From NCBI GenBank assembly GCA_903934295.1, contig CAIZNI010000020.1:310001-374000 (forward strand): a stretch of 64,000 bases of DNA, written 5' to 3'. The notes below the pieces were generated by a model. It saw nothing but the letters and a program-made list of their open reading frames with translations. It was not told where the DNA came from and searched no databases. The position numbers and the translations under genes were made by a program. Position 1 is the stretch's first letter; each line of letters starts with the position of its first letter. The DNA comes from an uncultured beta proteobacterium (GTDB lineage Bacteria; Pseudomonadota; Gammaproteobacteria; Burkholderiales; Burkholderiaceae_E). Positions 62,880 to 64,000 of the stretch are shown in pieces.

Positions 62880-63416
62880 TCAGCCGATCGTCTCGATCGT
62901 GTGGTTCTGGTTGGTGTAGATGCAGATGTCGCCGGCAATCGTGAGCGCCTTGCTCACGATGTCGCGCGGATCGAGGTCGGTGTTCTGGAGCAGCGCCTGC
63001 GCGGCCGCCTGGGCATAGGCGCCCCCGGAGCCGATCGCCACCAGGCCATCCTCGGGTTCGAGCACATCGCCGTTGCCGGTGACGATCAGCGAATGCTCGG
63101 CATCGGCGACCGCGAGCATCGCCTCCAGGCGGCGCAGCATGCGATCGGTGCGCCAGTCCTTGGCCAGTTCGACCGCGGCGCGCAGCAGGTGGCCGCTGTG
63201 CTTGTCGAGTTTGGCCTCGAAGCGTTCGAACAGGGTGAAGGCATCGGCGGTGCCGCCGGCGAAACCCGCCAGCACCCGGTCATGGTGCAGACGGCGGATC
63301 TTGCGTGCACCGCGCTTGATGACGATGTTGCCCAGCGTGACCTGTCCGTCGCCGCCCAGCGCGACACGCCCGCCACGCCGCGCCGACACGATCGTGGTGC
63401 CGTGAAACTGTTCCAT
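62880..63416 (-). CDS. hslV: ATP-dependent protease peptidase subunit HslV
   Basis: A 178-residue Ntn-hydrolase. The short propeptide MEQFHG precedes the nucleophile T7 of [17 protein letters not shown], the catalytic-supporting Lys of [11 protein letters not shown] and the [14 protein letters not shown] segment are conserved. Twelve copies form the double ring capped by HslU. It precedes hslU by three bases. With Anbu (15943-16770), the window encodes two proteasome-related peptidases. Confidence 0.97.
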   Translation of the reverse strand: MEQFHGTTIVSARRGGRVALGGDGQVTLGNIVIKRGARKIRRLHHDRVLAGFAGGTADAFTLFERFEAKLDKHSGHLLRAAVELAKDWRTDRMLRRLEAMLAVADAEHSLIVTGNGDVLEPEDGLVAIGSGGAYAQAAAQALLQNTDLDPRDIVSKALTIAGDICIYTNQNHTIETIG

Positions 63417-63532
63417 TGTGTCGACCGCCGCGAGGCGCGCCGCCGCCGGCGCCGCGGACGGGTCCGGGGAAGTTGGAAAGTTCGAGTTTACTGCGTCGCC
63501 AGCCGGTGGCGGTCAGGCCGCGGCGGTGCGCT

Positions 63533-63547
63533 GGCCGGAACCCGGCC
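63533..63547 (-). terminator. Short GC hairpin after the STAS gene
   Basis: GGCCGG and CCGGCC pair around AAC, three bases past the STAS gene stop on the minus strand. The stem is only 6 bp and no T-run follows, so this is a weak candidate. Confidence 0.3.
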
Positions 63548-63549
63548 GT

Positions 63550-64000
63550 TCAGACCTTGCGGCGTCGAATCTCGGCGAGTTCATCGATGCCCATGACCAC
63601 CAGCAAGACCTCGACGATGAAGCTGGGCTCGATGATCAGCACCGGCTTGCCGGCGCTGCGCAGGACCACCACCTCGTTGAGCAGTTCGCCGGCTGCGACG
63701 AAGTCCAGGCGCTTCAGGCCGCGGGCATCGATGACGACCTCGCTGCGGTCGGCCGCATGCGCGCGCAGCAGGCCCAGTTCGGTGACCATGCGCCCGCTCA
63801 CCTGACCGCGCAGGACGAGGGCGCTGCCCTCGATCGAGGTGCTTTGACCAGCCGGATCCGCCAGAGCAGCAGCCGGGGCCGGCGCGGCGCCACCGGCCGC
63901 CGGATCGGATGCCGGCGCAGCGCCTTCGGCTCCGAGCAGCGTGATACGGGGCCCGACCGGCTCCCAGGAGGGCGGCGACACTTCGTAGGTGACGCAGTAT
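63550..64000 (-). CDS. STAS-domain protein, partial at its 5' end
   Basis: The gene enters from the right edge and ends at 63550; the open frame continues upstream without a stop (YCVTYEVSPPSWEP at the edge), so the GTG near 63981 is probably not the start. The visible part has an Ala/Pro-rich linker and then a STAS-like domain: LVLRGQVSGRM, SEVVIDARGLKRLDFVAAGELLNEV (the D-x-x-x-(L)DF pattern) and a C-terminal VVMGIDELAEIRRRKV. STAS domains serve in anti-sigma antagonists, MlaB-like lipid transport and transporters. The specific role cannot be read here. Confidence 0.72.
   Translation of the reverse strand, partial: YCVTYEVSPPSWEPVGPRITLLGAEGAAPASDPAAGGAAPAPAAALADPAGQSTSIEGSALVLRGQVSGRMVTELGLLRAHAADRSEVVIDARGLKRLDFVAAGELLNEVVVLRSAGKPVLIIEPSFIVEVLLVVMGIDELAEIRRRKV

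Noticed and set aside
63417-63549. A sigma-32 heat-shock promoter for hslVU
   Set aside because: CTCGAAC and CCCCGG occur on the minus strand, but the spacing is about 10 bases, too short for sigma-32.

Overview
The window is a GC-rich, densely coded stretch of a bacterial chromosome. Gene content and order (aa3 oxidase assembly cluster, comF-trmL, secB-grxC-rhodanese with divergent gpmA, slmA next to argB, hslUV) match what I know of Betaproteobacteria, order Burkholderiales. I cannot name the genus. No rRNA, tRNA, CRISPR array, insertion sequence or prophage is visible, and only one stretch longer than 300 bases (58-407) lacks a gene.

Region 1 (1-11.8 kb, accessory catabolism): a plus-strand operon encodes an AtzF-like allophanate hydrolase, a complete Dpp/Opp-type ABC importer, AtzG-, AtzE- and AtzH-like proteins and a GntR/FCD regulator. 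These are the late steps of s-triazine nitrogen salvage (1-carboxybiuret to 1,3-dicarboxyurea to allophanate to ammonia and CO2). The ring-opening cyanuric acid hydrolase (AtzD) is not in the window. Two TTGTnTnCAA palindromes flank the divergent intergenic region at the left end and are the best candidates for the regulator's operators. A luciferase-like flavin monooxygenase gene follows.

Region 2 (11.9-17.8 kb): a Ca2+-type P2A ATPase, whose start lies in a 16-bp hairpin; two EamA exporters; and a minus-strand pair coding an Anbu proteasome-like peptidase and a short CbiX chelatase.

Region 3 (17.8-27.6 kb): a nearly complete aa3 cytochrome c oxidase locus on the minus strand: DUF2244, subunit II with fused cytochrome c, subunit I, a small assembly protein, Cox11, DUF2970, subunit III, SURF1, an Sco-like protein, heme A synthase, heme O synthase and Sco1. 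A DUF2909 gene on the plus strand shares its start codon bases with SURF1.

Region 4 (27.7-44.8 kb): housekeeping genes: a BioC-like methyltransferase, comF, trmL, LOG, gpsA, an SH3 protein, secB, grxC, rhodanese, gpmA, ctpA, moeB, an MFS exporter, a third amidase, slmA, a HAD nucleotidase, argB and the cobalamin nucleotide-loop genes cobT-cobS-cobC.

Region 5 (44.8-57.3 kb): an RND tripartite efflux operon behind an 18-bp palindrome and a UUCG hairpin, then a lipid or acid catabolism group: a second luciferase-like monooxygenase with a crotonase, a FemAB-like acyltransferase, a 59-residue membrane protein, an acyl-CoA synthetase and a second crotonase.

Region 6 (57.4-64 kb, minus strand): a 1297-residue DUF748/AsmA-like protein, a 55-residue basic protein overlapping its start, the HslUV protease, and a STAS-domain gene running off the right edge.
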